Positions 35,455-46,800 of a stretch of 64,000 nt of DNA are shown here, piece after piece. This DNA is from Mauremys mutica (taxonomy: Eukaryota > Chordata > Testudines > Geoemydidae), in assembly GCF_020497125.1 (NCBI RefSeq), contig NC_059079.1, forward strand, positions 6,975,053 through 7,039,052, written 5' to 3'. The notes under the pieces were generated by a model. That model had not been told where the DNA came from. It saw nothing but the letters and a program-made list of their open reading frames with translations, and searched no databases. A program made the translations under genes and the position numbers. Numbering within the stretch: position 1 is the first letter of the stretch; each line of letters begins with the position of its first letter.

Positions 35455-35587
35455 CCTGATGCTGTAAGGTCCTAAGGTGCCTTTCAGGAGCTCTCTCAAC
35501 TACCAATGACTTCAGTGACCTGACTGGGAGTTGAGAGTGCTCAGCACCTTGCCAGAGGAACTCAGAGCCTAAAAGGATCAGTCCCTT
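35455..35587. repeat. Foldback repeat with inverted ends
   Basis: The left end 'gggcctgatgctgtaagg' and right end 'aaaggatcagtccctta' are imperfectly complementary. Inside, 'gagctctctcaactaccaat' faces 'gactgggagttgagagtgct'. This is a small palindromic DNA repeat of the 'tcaatgggagt' type common in turtles. Confidence 0.65.
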
Positions 35588-36167
35588 ACACATGCTGTTT
35601 GGCTTTTCACCAGAAGCAGGTCAGACGCATTCAACAAGTGGGTATGTTAGAGACACCTGAGGTGCTGGCTAACACCAGTGCCTGTGGCTCAGTGTCACAC
35701 CATACTTCAGCAATGCACAGGGCTCCGCTTTACTTATTTGCAAGCAAAAAATGCTTTTCCTTGTCACTGGCACTGATCCTCTTCTCACTCCCACCAGTTT
35801 TACATCCACATAACTCCTGCCAAGGGGCACCAAGAACAGCTCAGAGCCGGGTGAAGAGAGGCTGTGAAAAGGTGGCTCTAAGCCAATCCCGAGTCTAGCA
35901 CTGGCTGAGCATCAGGCTGACCACCACAGAGCTGCTGTAACTTGCGCTGTCCAGCAACAGCAGCCAGGGATCACTGGAGTCTCATCCTATTTCCCTTGCT
36001 CGCACCTTCAGCTGCAGAGTGCTGGGTGGAAGAGCATGGTTGGAGCCACTATGTCATGAGATAATATTTTTGTACTGGGTGGGCCTGCCATGGGAAAGCT
36101 TTGTGTTGGTAAAGCAATGCAAAGCTGCCAAGATTCAGGGGATTATCAGGAGCATTCACTGATGCCA
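35588..36167. other. No recognised feature
   Basis: Nothing supportable. Confidence 0.45.
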
Positions 36168-36503
36168 CTCTGGATTAGGGTGACCAGATGTCCTGATTTT
36201 ATAAGGACAGTCTGATATTTGGAGCTTTTCCTTATATCGGTGCCTATTAGCCCCCTACCCCCATCCCAATTTTTCATACTTGCTATCTGACAGGTTTCAG
36301 TGGTAGCCGTGTTAGTCTGTATCAGCAAAAAAAACCGAGGAGTCCTTGTGGCACTTTAGAGACTAACAAATTTATTTGGGCATAAGATGAAGTGGGTTCT
36401 AGCTCACAAAAGCTTATGCCCAAATAAATGTGTTAGTCTCTAAGGTGCCACAAGGGCTCCTCATTTTTTTTTATACTTGCTATCTGATCATTCTACTCTG
36501 GGT
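36168..36503. mobile_element. hAT-type MITE, interrupted by a foldback element
   Basis: The termini tagggtgaccagat (36176) and atctgatcattcta (to 36495) form an imperfect inverted repeat. Flanks ctctggat (36168-36175) and ctctgggt (36496-36503) match at 7 of 8 positions. Removing the inserted element and one copy of its duplication (36291-36487) leaves a MITE of about 123 bp. The MITE is therefore older than the foldback inside it. Confidence 0.75.
36276..36487 (+). mobile_element. Foldback element with 15-bp target-site duplication
   Basis: A perfect 15-bp direct repeat atacttgctatctga (36276-36290 and 36473-36487) flanks the insert 36291-36472. The insert starts with a single-copy end ('caggtttcagtggtagccgt', then 'gttagtctgtatcagc'), then an A run. 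An inverted repeat of 50-bp arms follows (36337-36386 and 36413-36462) with a 26-bp loop. It ends in a T run. The single-copy end is homologous, in opposite orientation, to 13387-13425 of the other foldback, and the arms are homologous too. A 15-bp duplication and a homopolymer tail fit retroposition by a LINE rather than a DNA transposase. No coding capacity. Confidence 0.82.
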
Positions 36504-37462
36504 TCACACCAGCACCATCCAGGGAGCTGTGTGCACTCTGAAGCTTGCATTCGCTGAGGAAAAAAATGTAATCAGACAGGAGATGAGAGGGAATCTTCAC
36601 TGAAGCTGTTTGACGAGAATGAAAGATACCCAGCTCATGATGTGTTTTTGAACAAAAACAACATCTCATTATCTCTGCTTGGAGATGCAAGCAAGCGAGT
36701 TCAGCTTTCTTCCTGTGAGGAAAACCCTCATACTGCAATAAACGAAACGTCGGGCAAATGAAAACCACTTGTGGTGTCATTCTCTGGAGCCTATGATGTC
36801 AGTTTGGAAGCATCCTCCTTGCAGTGCGTGTGTTTTTTAGCAGATGTTTGTTTGATTGAAAATGCTTTATCCAAGTGCCAGTTATCTGAGCAGGTGTCTT
36901 GGCATCTCATTAATGGCACCACTTAACTGCTGAAAAGCTGTGTAACGTCACTCCCAACAAGTCTAACGAACACCAGGGTCTAGCACTGAAAATATGACTG
37001 GCACTTGGCTTAGTTTCTAGCAGTCACGCTGCTGAGCTATCAGACTGTAGTACAATGCCAGGACAGTTTGGAAGCTTCCTAGCTCAGATTTCTTTTCCAA
37101 CAGTGCACGGCGTTGCCTCTGCTAATCTGTTTACGTAACATCGGAAAACAACGTTTGTTGGGTGATGAATGGCTTTTCATCTGAAATTTTTTCTCTGATT
37201 CCAGTCAGACCTCTATATTTCACAGGGTTTTCTTAAAGTAAATTGTAATAATAAACTGGCATCACTGTCCCTGTTGGACAGAATTAACTCAGTGTCCCAT
37301 GCCCTATATTGTTACCCGATGAGGGAGATTCTCTTGTAGCTCAAGCGATAGTAGCATGGAGGATCTGAATTCAATATTTACCACTGTAACCCACTATTCA
37401 ATATTCACTACACTTTCTCAGTCCGCACAGGAAATGATTCAGCAACATCTGTCAGTTCGGGG
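36504..37462. other. No recognised feature
   Basis: Unique-looking DNA. Conserved non-coding sequence cannot be judged without alignment. Confidence 0.45.
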
Positions 37463-37540
37463 ACTTAGGTCCAGATTTTTAAAGTCATTTAGATGCCTAA
37501 CGCCCAGTGCCTCAATAACTTTAAAAATCTGGCCCTTAGT
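37463..37540. repeat. 78-bp palindromic repeat
   Basis: Arms 'acttaggtccagatttttaa' (from 37463) and 'ttaaaaatctggcccttagt' (to 37540) pair with few mismatches around a short centre containing 'gatgcctaacgcccagtgcc'. Confidence 0.75.
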
Positions 37541-37994
37541 TCTTTAACTCAAGATGTAGATGCCAACAATGAGCCTCCTTCCCTCTACTTGAGCCACTCC
37601 TTCCATCCTGGGCATTGACCTCCATCAGGCTGAGAGAGGACACTAGGACCCCAAGGTTTCTCCAGTTCCTTCATTGCTGTCCAGGAGGTAGAGGCAAGGC
37701 CACTCAGGTTTCAGATCCACAAAGCCCCAGCACCTAACCCTTGACAGAGCTGTCAGCTAAAATCAATTCCACAGCGCTAGTGGAAGTGTGCTTCGTATAA
37801 CAACTGCCGTCTTGATAGGCAGCTGGTATATTTGATAGGCAACACTGAGAACTCAAACAAGAGAGCAGCCAGAAATCTTCCACCTTTGCTAGAAGGGCTT
37901 CCTTATATGAATCGTGGAATCTAACTTAAGAGTCTTGTTTTTGAAAAACTTGCCCTTACTGGATTTCTTTCCACACAACTTAACTGCCCCACCC
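37541..37994. other. No recognised feature
   Basis: Unique DNA. Confidence 0.45.
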
Positions 37995-38096
37995 AGGAGA
38001 TTTTCAAGATACTTAGGGATTTAAGAGCCCAAGTCTCACTGAAAGGCAATGGGACTTGTGCTGTTAAATCTTTTAGGGGCTTTTGAAAACTCTCCT
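37995..38096. repeat. ~100-bp palindromic repeat
   Basis: The left arm 'ggagattttcaagatactta' and right arm 'taggggcttttgaaaactct' are complementary at imperfect quality. The centre 'gaaaggcaatgggacttgtg' is near the axis. Same style as 37463 and 47526. Confidence 0.7.
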
Positions 38097-38715
38097 CCGG
38101 AAAAAGCTTTTGTGAACCTGTAAACGAATCCACTCTCCACTAGGTGTCCCCTTGAGGCCAGGCATGGCATAGCAGATCGCTTGCTCCCCTGCCAATGGTT
38201 GCTCTGGTTTCTCTTTCAGTGTCTTGGCCCTCCGACCAGGTTACCATTTTAAGTCCACCCCTTCTGGGGTCACAACTGTCCAAACTGAAAGTCCCCAAAT
38301 GACCCTAATGCAGACAAAATCCTTCCACCACCTCTGGGGCTACTCCTCTGCTTGCCTTCAGGGCTTAGCCTGGAGCCTCCCCACCCCCCGGTGGGGTTGA
38401 TAAGCTTCGCAATGGGCTTGTATTCCCCCTTACTTGGGGCCAGTGCGGGAACGGAACCCGGTCCCACTCTGGATTCTGGCCCAGGGCCCTGAACTGAACA
38501 GTCAGCTCTACTCCTTGAGCTGTGTGCAGGGTTCCCTTCCTACCCAGCCTCTTATGTTCCCCTCTGGGCCTCTCTCTGCCTCTTCCCTCTCCCAGAGCTT
38601 TCCCCTACCTCCTCTGAGCGTCCTCCCCGGCACTTTCTCCAGCTGGGCATTGTCACCGCTTAAGCTTGGCCTTCCCTCTTTCTACAGCAGCCACCTTCTG
38701 CTCTGTATGGGACAT
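38097..38715. other. C/T-rich block, unidentified
   Basis: 38150-38700 is C/T-rich on the plus strand ('cctctctctgcctcttccct') and looks repeat-derived, perhaps part of a retroelement. I see no termini or coding motif. The ORFs here are composition artefacts. Confidence 0.4.
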
Positions 38716-38756
38716 TAGACTCATAGGCTTTAAGGCCAGAAGGGACCATCGTGATC

Positions 38757-39566
38757 ATCTAGTCCAGAGGTGGGCAAACTACGGCCCGCAGGGACCCTCC
38801 TGCCTGGCCCACGGGACCCTCCTGCCCGGCCCCCGAGCTCCTGGCCCAGGAGGCTCGTCCCCGGCCCCTCCCCTGCTATTCCCCCTCCCCCGCAGCCTCA
38901 GCTTGCCCCGCCGCCGGCACAACGCTCTGGGCGGTGGGGCTGTGAGTTCCTGGGGCAGCGCGGCTGCAGAGCCCGGCCTGACCCGGTGCTCTGTGCTGCA
39001 TGGTGGCGGCGTGGCCCGACTGTAGCGCTGCCAGCCAGCAGTGCTCCAGGCAGCGCGGTAAGGGGGCAGGGAGCAGGGGGTTGGATAGAGGGCAGGGGAG
39101 TTTGGGGTGGTGGTCAGGGGGCAGGAGTGTGGATAGGGGTTGGGGCAGTGGGGGAGGGGGGAAACAGGAGGCAGGGGTCCTGGGCAGGCAGTCAGGAAGG
39201 AGAGGGGGTTGGATGGGGTGGCAGGAGGAAGTCAGGGGACGGGGGGAAGGGGTGGTTGGATGGGAGAGGGGTCCTTGGGGGGCTGTCAGGAATGAAAGGA
39301 GGGGTTGGATGGGGTGGCGGGGGGAAGTCAGGGGTGAGGGTTCTGGGGGCATCAGGGGACAGGGAGTGGGGGTGTGTGGATGGGGCAGTGGTCCCGGGGG
39401 GGCCATCAGGGAACGGGGGGTGGGTTGGATAGGGCAGGAGTCTCAGGGGGGTGGTTGATAGGAGGTGGGGGCTGGGCCACGACCCACTCCCCTAACCGAC
39501 CCTCCATACGATTTCCAAAACCTGATGCAGCCCTCAGGCAAAAAGTTTGCCCGCCCCGATCTAGTC
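38757..39566. mobile_element. hAT-type non-autonomous element with G-rich minisatellite
   Basis: Perfect 8-bp duplication atctagtc at 38757-38764 and 39559-39566. The 794-bp element (38765-39558) begins cagaggtgggcaaact and ends agtttgcccgccccg, a hAT-type inverted repeat. It continues 'acggcccgcagggaccctcc', then a GC-rich part, then a G-rich tandem array at about 39050-39470. The long Gly/Arg/Trp-rich ORFs (38770-39432, 39000-39458) and Pro-rich minus ORF (38876-39406) are read-throughs of this array. Confidence 0.9.
39050..39470 (+). repeat. G-rich minisatellite
   Basis: Imperfect units built from 'ggggttggatggggtggc' and 'aagtcaggggacgggggg' repeat at least six times with variable spacing. 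Many runs of four or more G on one strand make it a strong G-quadruplex candidate and a likely length polymorphism. Confidence 0.8.
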
Positions 39567-39830
39567 TGACTGCCTGCACATCGCAGGCCACAGAACCTCA
39601 CCCATCCACTCCTGTAATAGACCCATAACCTCTGGCTGAGTTACTGAAATCCTCAACTCAGGATTTAAAGACTTTGAGTTACAAAGAATCCCCAGGCCCC
39701 ACGCTGCAGAGGAAGGTGAAAGCCCCCAGGGTCTCTGCCAATCTGACCTTCCCAACCCCAAGTGCGGCAATCAGGTAGAGCATGTTGGCAAGACCCACCA
39801 GCCAGGCACCTGATTGCCTGATTCCCCCTA

Positions 39831-41344
39831 GGTGGGGCTCATTTTATAATCAGGTTGGCTTAGCCCGTGGCTCTCCAGCCCACCGGGCGAGCCACCTCAG
39901 TTACAGAACGATAGAACTATAGTTGAGAAAATTGCACTAAATAAGATTTGTATGTTATCAAGCCTTTCCCCAGCTTTCCCAGGATAAGAAGAGCAAAGTA
40001 AACACCAGGCGATTTTCTGACTCTTCTAACTGCATTTATTCCAAACAATACATGTCACTGGCACCTTATGCTGAATCCTTTCCTAAATACCTGGACATGT
40101 ACCTGCTTTGTTACATCATTGTGTCCTCGCACAGACGTATAATCATCCCTTGATCATGTGTAAAATTCTTATTTAACATTAATGAAAGGTTCCGTGCACT
40201 GGTGGAGAGGAGACTGTAGGTCTCACTGCCCCATTTGGATGTGTAGGTGTTGGGATGGGAATAAGTAAAGGGTTGTGTGTGCAAAAACTGCCTATGGAAA
40301 TGTAAAGGGCTAGACTGAACACATGGCCATCTTCCTTTGATATATTTCAATGGGTGGAGTTTGACCATTAGATCAGAGGTGAGTTCCCCATCATGGGAGG
40401 TACTAGACACCCTCAACTCTCATCATTGTTGAACTCAGACGGGCGGAGCGGGTTAGGGCGCGGGGGTACCCATTTTTCCAGGGGCCCCCATTTGGCCGGG
40501 GCCCCTGGGCACTGGCCCTGTGGCTAATCCGCCACTATGTTGCAAGCTTCTGCTTCACAGAGGAGTGTGACCATATTTCAAGTAGGGATGAAGCTAGTCA
40601 GTGATGCTTCTTGCCTCCAGAACTCAGCGAGAAGTACAATACTACACAACTAAGGCAGGCCCACACGAGCCCACCTCCGCCAGCTGGATTGTGCTTTAAA
40701 TTCCAAGTGTGTAATAAAAACAGAGGCACAAAGATGTGGATGTAGAAAACGCTTCCACTCTGGAAGGATATTTCAGTTTCACTGACTAAAGCTAACTCAT
40801 TCTGAATGCTGTTGGCGCACACACATACTCTAGGGTTAAATTTATCCCAGTGCCCACCCAAACCAGCATCTTCATGGAGGCTATGTGGCAGCCTGACTTA
40901 GTCCCTTGTGATTACAATCCTGGATATACAGAAGTATCATTTTTCCTCGGTGGAAGGGGAGACTGTTTATCTGGGAAGCATGTCACGTCAAGCACAATAG
41001 GAAACTATTTAGATTTCCAAAACTAGGTTAGTGCTCGACTTCCAAGCTGTCCGTCAGGAATACTTCAGAACATAAACATGTCTTTGCAGTGGGGTTCCAT
41101 GGAAAGCAGTCAATACCCTGAATCTTTAAGCCTGGTTTGATCACTGTTCATCTTCGTTTCAAAGTACTGCACTTACTTCAAATGCAACAGGGCCCCTCAC
41201 TGAGAATATGTTCTTGGAGGACAACAGACTCCAGACTCGTATGGGCAGTTCCAAATTAAATGGAGATGGGTTGTTTCTACAAAGGTATTTTTGTGACTGG
41301 CTTTATTTTTGCATAAATAATTCTGAAATATAAAGTTGGGGCTG
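39831..41344. other. No gene; GC-rich scrap at 40441-40545
   Basis: 40441-40545 ('gggcggagcgggttagggcg' to 'ctgtggctaatccgccac') is a GC-rich repeat scrap with partly complementary ends. I cannot assign it. The rest is unique DNA. Confidence 0.4.
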
Positions 41345-41490
41345 AATCCGATGAGGAACGTAATCTAGTTGTTAGAACAGGGCACTGCCTGCAGGACTCC
41401 TGGGCCCTACCCGTCACTTTGTCACTGAGCAACTGCATGATCACATGCAAGTCATAATGCTTCTGTGGTTGTATAAACTTCACGGGGGCC
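41345..41490 (+). mobile_element. MIR-type SINE fragment
   Basis: 'agttgttagaacagggcact', then 'gcctgcaggactcctgggcc', 'gagcaactgcatgatcacat', 'agtcataatgcttctgtgg' follows the MIR 5' half and core. Confidence 0.6.
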
Positions 41491-41699
41491 AATGGGGACA
41501 GAATTCAGGATTTTCTGCTCCAGAAAACAATAGCTTTCAATGAACTAGAGCTACATTCCTCAGCACCCTCTAGAAGGTGACAAGTACACACCTACTTGAG
41601 CAGGCCTGGAATTCCATACAGCAGAGGGCAAGGCTGATCCATATGCTCTAGCCAGTACATTGACACTCAGATTTGCAAAGCCTCCTTAAGTGACTAAAT

Positions 41700-41850
41700 A
41701 TCTCACACTTAAAAGCCACATAGATGCTCAGTTTTCCCATCTGTAAAGTGGGGATAATACTACTCGTTTGCCTGCTCTGAGGGGGTGTAGTGAGGCATTG
41801 TTAATGAATAAATGTAAAGATCTTTCAGATTCAAGGACAAAGTGCCCTAG
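41700..41850 (+). mobile_element. MIR-type SINE 3' half
   Basis: 'tcagttttcccatctgtaaa', 'gtggggataatactactcgt', 'gggtgtagtgaggcattgtt', 'atgtaaagatctttcagatt' is the MIR 3' half. With 41345-41490 it could be one element split by about 200 bp of other sequence, or two elements. Confidence 0.7.
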
Positions 41851-42319
41851 AAGTGCCAAGAGTAACCTATTACTATTGAAACTAATGAAGAATGGTTTGG
41901 AAATACAGAATGAAAACAGTGAAGTCCTGGGATTGCAAATATATGCAAAAATGAGGTGCCTAAATGTAGTAAGACTGTTAAGCAACTTCAGTACTTTCCA
42001 ACACATACATCAACTGCAGGATTTCCCAATAGTTTTTCTTTAATTTGGCATGGGCGAGAGAAAATAGATATCACTGTAGACTGTGGCCCGGGAGGTCAGG
42101 ATGGAGGTGAGGCTGTAAAACAGTTGATACATAATTATGTGTAAATATGATAGCTGGGACCGTCAAAAGGATCCAGCATTAACTTAACCCTTTTTCCCAC
42201 TCAAGTCAATGGAAGTTTTACTTTTGACTCTAATGGGAGCAAAGTTGGGCCATTTCTAAGTGCTTTAGAAAATGACACCCTACAGAGATGGGGTGCTTTA
42301 CAAATGATAGACAGACAGA
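41851..42319. other. No recognised feature
   Basis: Unique DNA. Confidence 0.4.
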
Positions 42320-42362
42320 GGAAGTCAAAGAAGCTATGACAAAGAAGTCAAAGAAGCTATGG
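42320..42362 (+). repeat. Two-copy tandem duplication
   Basis: 'gaagtcaaagaagctatg' occurs twice, about 24 bases apart, as a recent-looking local duplication. Confidence 0.85.
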
Positions 42363-42419
42363 CAATTCACAGCAGCTTAGGATCTGTTTTACTGTGTCCA
42401 TTATACAGGCTAAGGGTCT

Positions 42420-43877
42420 TACTCCTGTGGGAATTATGTGCCACTGCAGACATGCAGAATTCATGCCCCCCACAGATTTCTTTGCTTCCCCACAGAAAAA
42501 TGACTTTCTGACAGGGAAGCAAAGGGAAGCCGCAAAAGCAGTTACCCACCCCTCCCAGCAGCATGGGTGTGTTGTTTCAGGTGCCCAGAGCAGCCGGTTG
42601 AGAGGTAAATCACCGCTGGTGTTGGGGTCAGAGGAACTGGTGATGCCTTGGAATGTGGCTCCTACCATGTGTTGGGCTCAGCTGTTAGTCCTGGCTGGAT
42701 TGGGTGCGGGAGAATATGGGACTTCCTCTTTCCCTGCAAGGAGCGGATGGGGGCAGGGGCAGGGCCAGGTCAGACCCACCCCCCAGAAACCTCCCTCAGC
42801 TGCAGGAAGCTCCACCCACATCCCTCCCATTTCCTGACCCTATCACTCCTCAGCTGTGGGTGGAGGGGTCTCTGAATGGGGATCTGCTACCCTGTCTGCC
42901 CAACCCCTGTGCATCCGGACCCCCCATACTCAGACCCCTCTGCCAAGCCTCACCCCACCACACCCAAAACCCCCACACCAAGCCCCCCACATCTGAGCCC
43001 CCACCCTGCTAAGCCTCACTCCCCACACTCAGAACTCCCCAATCCCGAGCTCCCCACTCCTGAACCCCCACCTCACCGAGCCTCACCCCCTGCATCCAGA
43101 CCGCCCCCACCAAGCCCCACAGCCCTGAATATGGACCCTCAACCCTACATGCAGACCGCCTCCTACTGAGCCTCCTGGGCTCAAACCCTCCCCCTGCTGA
43201 GCCTCATCCCCTGCATCCGGAGGCCCCCTGTGCTAACACTCCCCCGCCGAGCCACATGACCCATTCACCTTGACCACCCCAACGGATCCCCTGCACCTGG
43301 ACCACCACCCCACTGAGTCCCAACCAATTGCACCCGTACTCCCACCCAAAGCCACACCCCTGCAGCACCCAGACCCCCCCCGCTGAACCCCGCCCACCCA
43401 GAACCCTCCCAATGAACCCCTGTGCATCCAGATCCCCCCTGCACCCAACCCCTCCACTGAGCTGCCTGCATCCAGATTTCCCCACACAGAACCCTCTCAC
43501 CCTATGTCTGGATCCCCCCCGCCCCACACGCTTGGATCCTGCAGGGCTGAGCCTGCCCCCACACACCTGCTGCTTCTGGTGCAGAGGGGCAGGGCAGCAA
43601 GGTGTTTCTGGGGCAGGCCCAGCCCTTGCACTGTGTTAGGGTCAGGTGCAGCCTCACTGCCGAACCCATGTCCTGGGGGAGTACGACCTTCAGGGTGAAT
43701 TCCTACCTCTGTGCAGCCAGTGGCCTGTGCTTCCCCCTCCCATGCTGGAGCCTCCACATTTATTTATTGACAAATACAAACTGCAGAATTTTACAGAATT
43801 TTAAAATATTGTGCACAGATTTTTTTTTTTTGGGTGCAGAATATTTAATTTTTTGGTGCAGAACTCCCTGGGGAGTA
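42420..43877. mobile_element. 1.46-kb TIR element with C-rich minisatellite
   Basis: The left end 'tactcctgtgggaattatgt' then 'gcc', and the right end 'ggtgcagaactccctgggga' then 'gta', are imperfect inverted repeats of about 23 bp. Next to the right end is an AT-rich part ('cagaattttacagaatttta', a T run, 'tgggtgcagaatatttaatt'). Next to the left is 'agatttctttgcttccccac'. The middle (about 42780-43560) is a C-rich array. I find no convincing target duplication, so the superfamily is open. The many ORFs on both strands are array read-throughs, and no transposase is recognisable. Confidence 0.7.
42780..43560 (+). repeat. C-rich minisatellite
   Basis: Imperfect units around 'ccctgcatccagacc', then 'cccctgctgagcct', recur many times with variable C-rich spacers. 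It encodes Pro-rich and Gly-rich artefact ORFs on the two strands. Confidence 0.75.
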
Positions 43878-46800
43878 GCCAGGTCTATCTCTCACAAGTA
43901 GAACAACTAAAGACAGTGGGATTACGAACAATGAGGATTCCAGGACAAGGCCTAAGCAGAACAATTCAGTTTCCATCAGGATTTCCTGACCTGTTGGCCT
44001 GTCCCTTCACTGAAACTGTGGACGTGCCAATCCTAAAGTTGGATTTTTGTATCGGGACACTGCACTGGAAAATCTCTCTCCTTGAAAGAACCTCTCCATA
44101 TTGGATCCATTGATGGCTGTTAATCATGTTTCCCAGACGTATCTACCTGATTGCTTTTGCCAACTTTTTTCGTATAGACATCCTCATTCCTCATTCTCCT
44201 TGCAACGTAGCACATCAGGGAGTGCAAGGGGAAAAAGTCAGTGTCTTTCAGAATGGATTAATGTTAATTAAGTTTGCAGGGGGAAAGAAAAGAGCTGAAC
44301 TTGTGCTCTCTGTAGTTCAGGAAGCATGAAGTATTGCCATGTGCATCGATACACAGGAGGCTGCCCCTCACACACACAGAAAGTGGAGGAGTTGCTTTGC
44401 TGAGAAGTTCTGACTAAGCTAAAATGATGTCAAACACAGGAATTTAATCTCCAGGAAATGGAAAACAGATTGGTGTGATCCTCACTTGTAAGTAGCATGA
44501 ACTGTAGTGAAGGGTGAACCACAAAGATTAGTTTGGCTCACAGAGGGATGAACAAGTCTGGATGCTTCTCTAACAGATCAGAAGTGAAGCTGGGTAATCT
44601 ATTTGCAGCAAACCATTTACTGGATGAATTTAGCTCTTTTCAGATGATTAGGAATGGACTTTGATTGTTAATCAAAATCATTCAATGGGTATTGTATGCA
44701 AACATATTGTAAATTACTTGCTAACTGGTTCTTCAAGTAGTTGCTATTTATCATTTGTTAGTTCTGCTACAGGCAAGTTTGAGGAGCGCTTACTTGTAGT
44801 GGTGAGCACTTACTCCCATAAGTAGTTCCACTGAAGTGAATGTACTCAACAACGTAAGTACTCCACAATCTAGCCCTGTGAGACTGGCCACCTAAATCAC
44901 ATGGTTTTGTTTCTGGATGACTTCCAAATCACCTGGGACTTTCAAGATGGCCATGTGAACACCTCAGCACTACTACAGGTATGAAAATGTGTTTGTAAGA
45001 GTATTTATGTGTGGAAACATGAATAGTCTCAGCACTTTCCTTTTCAGCAACCATTCTTGTGAACCGAATTTTACTTGCAGAAATGTTGGCCAGAAGGATA
45101 ATACGGAGAAAAGACCTTGAAACTTATTTCTCCCACCTTGTTTGTAGGAAATCATCCATATTAAATACTTGCTTCTGCATATCATGCAGAATTACCCGCA
45201 GTTCTGCTGACAACCAAGCGAGTAGGTCTAATGATTACAACACATCCCACAAACTCCACTGTTAAAAAAGATGGCTCTGGAAGTAGAAAAACTATCAGGT
45301 GAAATGTGTGAGGCCTCTTTGCATGACAGTGTGATAACGAAGGTAGGGAAAGTTGACACTGGGTAGACAGAGTGACTGCAGACATATTGCAGACATACCT
45401 AGATAAATGGACAGTCCTTCAGACCACATGATGCCACTTTATACCATTGTACCACTTGAGCTGGTACAAAGGGTAGCAGCACTTTAGTCCAGATTGATAT
45501 CACTGGGGAATGAATCAGTCCAAAGGACAAGTACAACACGATCGCTGACAGAGCAATCTTCTTTGTAATCCTGTTTTAGCGAGAATGGGCCAAATTCTCT
45601 GCTGGCATAAATAGGCACAGCTACATGGTCTGAATTTGGTCCAGTATCTCCCGGGCTAGAGGGTCATTCTGTCTCCTTTCTGATTCATTCCGTAGCCTTT
45701 CTGATGAGGACGCCAACAAAGCTACCATATTATTGCCAATTCTGGCACTGGTTCCTGTCCTGTGGAGAGCGGTCCCATGGGAGGGATGCCTGGAAGAGCA
45801 ACCCATTTCCTGTAGGTCACCAAACAACCATAATGGGCCAGATCCAAAGACCATGGAAGTTCAGCAGAGTCTTTCTACTGCCTTCAATGGATTTTGAATC
45901 AGCTCTATGGAACTGAGCTGTGGGTTCCTTGGCCAAGGAACCGCTAGGAACCCCTGCTCTGAGGCAGTCTATGCAACAGGCAGCCTAGGAGTGCGGGAGC
46001 CTGGTAGCTTGGGCTACCCATCAGAGGGAGCTGAAAAACTGGGAATAATTTCAAATTTTCCTGGCAAAACTAATATTTTCTTTCAGAAGGTGCCCGATAG
46101 CTGATAGGTGGCATAAACAGCATGCACAGACACTGGCTGTAACTAATACCTTGCTATGATGTGAGAGGGTCTTCACATTTTCATTGACAAATTAACTCTG
46201 CTTCCCTACCCCTGATTTTGAAACCTTTCCCTATTTCCTCCCACCCCCAATACTTACCTTGAGTGAGTCAACCCCTGAGATAACTATGGAGATAGGGGAG
46301 ATAAAATCATGAAGGATGATATTGTAGGGCCATGTAGGAATTCCACCATATTTCCATGACTAAATTTCAAAAGCACTAAACAATGCTATTCCCCAACTTT
46401 AGGTTAGGCAATACATTCACATACACATGGACATGATCCCTATTTAATCCCCATCCTGTCCTCTTTGGAACCATTGCAAATTATATTGTCATGTGAAAAA
46501 CAATGAATTATGGCTTTGCTTCCCTTCTGTCCTGACTGTGATGGAGCTAGTGCAGGGAGGATGATCTAGAGGCTTGGATTAAATCCCAAAAGTTCACAGT
46601 AGAAATCAGGGATTGTTCCAGCACTGCCACCTGGAAACCATTCAGAGTGGGGAAAAGATAGCCAACTTTCTTCCCATCTCAGACGAGATTTGGTTCAGGG
46701 TAGCTTAAAGTTTTGCGTGAAGATTCATGCCAGTTCTTACTTGATCTGAACCAGTTCATCCATCCCCAGACAAAGGTGTCATTTTACATTACGTGCTATT

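Larger units (their letters stand above)
38716..39830 (-). mobile_element. CR1 3' end, split by a hAT insertion
   Basis: 38716-38764 ('tagactcataggctttaagg', then 'ccagaagggaccatcgtgat') continues at 39567-39830 ('tgactgcctgcacatcgcag', 'gccacagaacctcacccatc', 'ggtctctgccaatctgacct'). Joined, it has the same order as the intact unit at 9556-9745. The break falls exactly at the 8-bp duplication atctagtc. Confidence 0.85.

Noticed and set aside
38770..39432. 220-aa Gly/Trp/Arg-rich ORF and its 176-aa Pro-rich antisense ORF
   Set aside because: They are read-throughs of the G-rich tandem array inside the hAT element. Open frames on both strands reflect composition, and no domain is present.
42394..43757. 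Cluster of Pro-rich and Gly-rich ORFs
   Set aside because: Artefacts of the C-rich minisatellite in the 42420-43877 element.
42420..43877. Assigning this element to PIF/Harbinger or hAT
   Set aside because: Neither a 3-bp TWA nor an 8-bp duplication could be found at the ends, so the superfamily is left open.
45621..45854. Minus ORF with a charged stretch 'SERLRNESERRQND'
   Set aside because: It overlaps a foldback-type repeat at its end and lacks a clear acceptor or donor.
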